Assembly (NCBI GenBank): GCA_964371865.1 | Contig: CAYJOR010000109.1 | Coordinates: forward strand, 1 to 5,632 | Length of the DNA stretch: 5,632 nucleotides | From: CAYJAZ01 sp964371865 | Lineage (GTDB): Bacteria; Desulfobacterota; Desulfovibrionia; Desulfovibrionales; Desulfovibrionaceae | Direction of reading: 5' to 3' | Part shown: one piece after another, positions 4,123-5,632 of the stretch | Layout: every line of letters starts with the position of its first letter | How positions within the stretch are numbered: position 1 is the first letter of the stretch | Translations under genes and position numbers: made by a program | The notes under the pieces: generated by a model | The model's database searches: none | What the model saw: the letters and a program-made list of their open reading frames with translations, nothing else | Told to the model about the DNA's origin: nothing

Positions 4123-5632
4123 ATGAATCTTCAAGACTTTTCAACAAAACTAGCAGAAGCTACAAAAAATCTTACTCCAGCAGAAAAAGATGCTCTCAAA
4201 AAGATTTTTTCAACTGTTAATTTTGATGAAGTAAATAAAGAAAGTGCAAGCCCAAGTTATGGCTCAAACTATTCTTCAAATTACCCATCAGGCACAACCC
4301 AAACAACTATTCCTGATGGCCCAACCGAGCGTCACGTTCTTCTTAAGCAGAACTTCCTCCGTCAAACTCCGCGTATCACAACACATCGTGCGCTTTGTAT
4401 GACAAAAGTTGCTAAAGAAAACCCAGGCCTTCCACCAATTCTAATGCGTGCAAAAGCTTTCCGTCTAGCTTGCGAAACTGCACCGCTCATTATCCAAGAT
4501 AATGAACTTATTGTTGGTGCACCAAACGGTTATCCACGTGCAGGTTCATTCTCTCCTGATTTGGCTTGGCGTTGGGTTAGGGACGAACTTGAAACAATAG
4601 GCACACGTCCTCAAGATCCTTTCTATATCTCAGATGAAGATAAGAAAATCATGCGTGATGAACTTTTCCCATTCTGGGAAGGTAAATCTCTGGACGAATA
4701 CTGTGAAGCCCAATACCGTGATGCAGGATTATGGGAACTTTCTAACGATTCAGTTGTATCTGACTGTTCTTACCACGCTGTAAACGGCGGTGGTGACTCT
4801 AATCCAGGTTACGACGTTATCCTTATGAAAAAAGGTATGCTCGATATTCAACAAGAAGCTCATGAATACCTTGCAAAATTAGATTATGAAAATCCTGAAG
4901 ATATTGATAAAATTTACTTCTATAAATCAATTATTGATACAACAGAAGGTATTATGGCTTATTCTCGCCGTATGTCACAATACGCGCTTGAACTTGCCGC
5001 TAAAGAAAGCAATCCAAAACGTAAAGCTGAATTAGAAAAAATTTCAGCAGTAAACGCACGTGTTCCTGCACATAAACCTGAAACTTTCTACGAAGCTGTT
5101 CAAGCTGTTTTCACAATTGAATCACTTCTAGTTATTGAAGAAAACCAAACAGGTATGTCAATCGGACGTGTTGACCAATATATGTATCCATTCTATAAAG
5201 CGGATATTGAAGCAGGTCGCATGAACGATTACGAAGCTTTTGATATTTCCGGTTGTATGCTTATCAAAATGTCAGAAATGATGTGGGTAACAAGTGAAGG
5301 CGCGTCTAAATTCTTTGCTGGTTATCAACCATTTGTTAATATGTGTGTTGGCGGTGTTACTCGTGAAGGCGCAGATGCAACAAACGATTTAACCTTCCTC
5401 TTGATGGACGCAGTTCGCCACGTAAAAATCTATCAACCAACTTTAGCAACACGTGTACATAACCGCTCACCTGAAAAATATCTTCGTAAAATCGTAGAAG
5501 TTATCAAAGCTGGTATGGGCTTCCCTGCTGTTCACTTTGATGACACTCATATCAAAATGATGCTCAACAAAGGCGTGTCAATGGAAGATGCGCGTGATTA
5601 CTGCCTTATGGGTTGTGTTGAACCACAAAAAT
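4123..5632 (+). CDS. cutC: Choline trimethylamine-lyase CutC, N-terminal 503 residues (runs off the window)
   Basis: A glycyl radical enzyme that, once activated by the radical-SAM enzyme CutD, cleaves choline to trimethylamine and acetaldehyde inside the microcompartment. The window holds about 60 percent of the roughly 850 residues usual for type I CutC; the C-terminal glycyl-radical loop lies outside. Tyr217 and Asp225 (in SYHAVNGGGDSNPG), Phe404 (YQPFVN), the thiyl Cys498 and Glu500 (MGCVEPQ) match Tyr208, Asp216, Phe395, Cys489 and Glu491 of D. alaskensis CutC as I recall them, all offset by 9, which separates it from pyruvate formate-lyase and diol dehydratases. Residues 2-30 form two predicted helices, followed by a Ser/Tyr/Asn/Thr-rich linker (about 40-63) before the core, possibly a shell-targeting segment. 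By hand count 23 of 24 Arg codons are CGT or CGC, against 7 of 12 in the upstream gene, suggesting high expression. Confidence 0.96.
   Translation, partial: MNLQDFSTKLAEATKNLTPAEKDALKKIFSTVNFDEVNKESASPSYGSNYSSNYPSGTTQTTIPDGPTERHVLLKQNFLRQTPRITTHRALCMTKVAKENPGLPPILMRAKAFRLACETAPLIIQDNELIVGAPNGYPRAGSFSPDLAWRWVRDELETIGTRPQDPFYISDEDKKIMRDELFPFWEGKSLDEYCEAQYRDAGLWELSNDSVVSDCSYHAVNGGGDSNPGYDVILMKKGMLDIQQEAHEYLAKLDYENPEDIDKIYFYKSIIDTTEGIMAYSRRMSQYALELAAKESNPKRKAELEKISAVNARVPAHKPETFYEAVQAVFTIESLLVIEENQTGMSIGRVDQYMYPFYKADIEAGRMNDYEAFDISGCMLIKMSEMMWVTSEGASKFFAGYQPFVNMCVGGVTREGADATNDLTFLLMDAVRHVKIYQPTLATRVHNRSPEKYLRKIVEVIKAGMGFPAVHFDDTHIKMMLNKGVSMEDARDYCLMGCVEPQK

Noticed and set aside
4123..5632. Another glycyl radical enzyme such as pyruvate formate-lyase or glycerol/propanediol dehydratase
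   Set aside because: The Asp225, Phe404 and GCVEP residues match the choline-lyase set, and the sequence resembles CutC throughout the part in view.

Overview
The window looks like the left end of a choline-utilisation (cut) glycyl-radical-enzyme microcompartment locus in an AT-rich anaerobic or facultative bacterium. The diagnostic gene is at the right edge: the first 503 codons of choline trimethylamine-lyase CutC. From memory, every substrate and radical residue described for Desulfovibrio alaskensis CutC that falls inside the window is present at a constant offset of 9 residues. The short N-terminal region (about 65 residues before the catalytic core) fits the type I, Desulfovibrio-like CutC rather than the long type II form of Klebsiella and Proteus. 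The DNA is visibly AT-rich, unlike most Desulfovibrio genomes I know, so I place the host only loosely: a low-GC relative of Desulfovibrionaceae, or an organism that acquired the locus.

Layout. Bases 1-152 hold hairpins, one of which is a good terminator for the leftward genes. Leftward genes are a 10-TM drug/metabolite-transporter-family (EamA/RhaT-like) permease (418-1512) and, one base later, an 87-residue winged-helix-like protein (153-416); they form an operon. Bases 1513-1955 are a divergent control region with sigma70-type promoters facing left, a pair of 17-bp direct repeats 32 bp apart, and a rightward promoter with the 19-bp spacer and dyad typical of MerR-family control. Rightward genes are a tandem-domain shell protein (BMC-T, 1956-2543), a CoA-acylating aldehyde dehydrogenase homologue with a C-terminal encapsulation-peptide-like tail (2583-4061), and cutC (4123 to the window end).

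How they would work together. The permease is a candidate importer of choline (or a mover of another pathway metabolite). CutC splits choline into trimethylamine and acetaldehyde inside the shell, and an aldehyde dehydrogenase would turn acetaldehyde into acetyl-CoA. The main surprise is that the dehydrogenase next to cutC appears degenerate at several active-site signatures: the expected nucleophile Cys is Pro250, the expected oxyanion-hole Asn is Ser119, and the usual glycine-rich cofactor loop is altered. It may be a non-catalytic or altered scaffold protein, with a competent paralogue encoded outside the window. CutD, further shell proteins and any MerR regulator are not in view.
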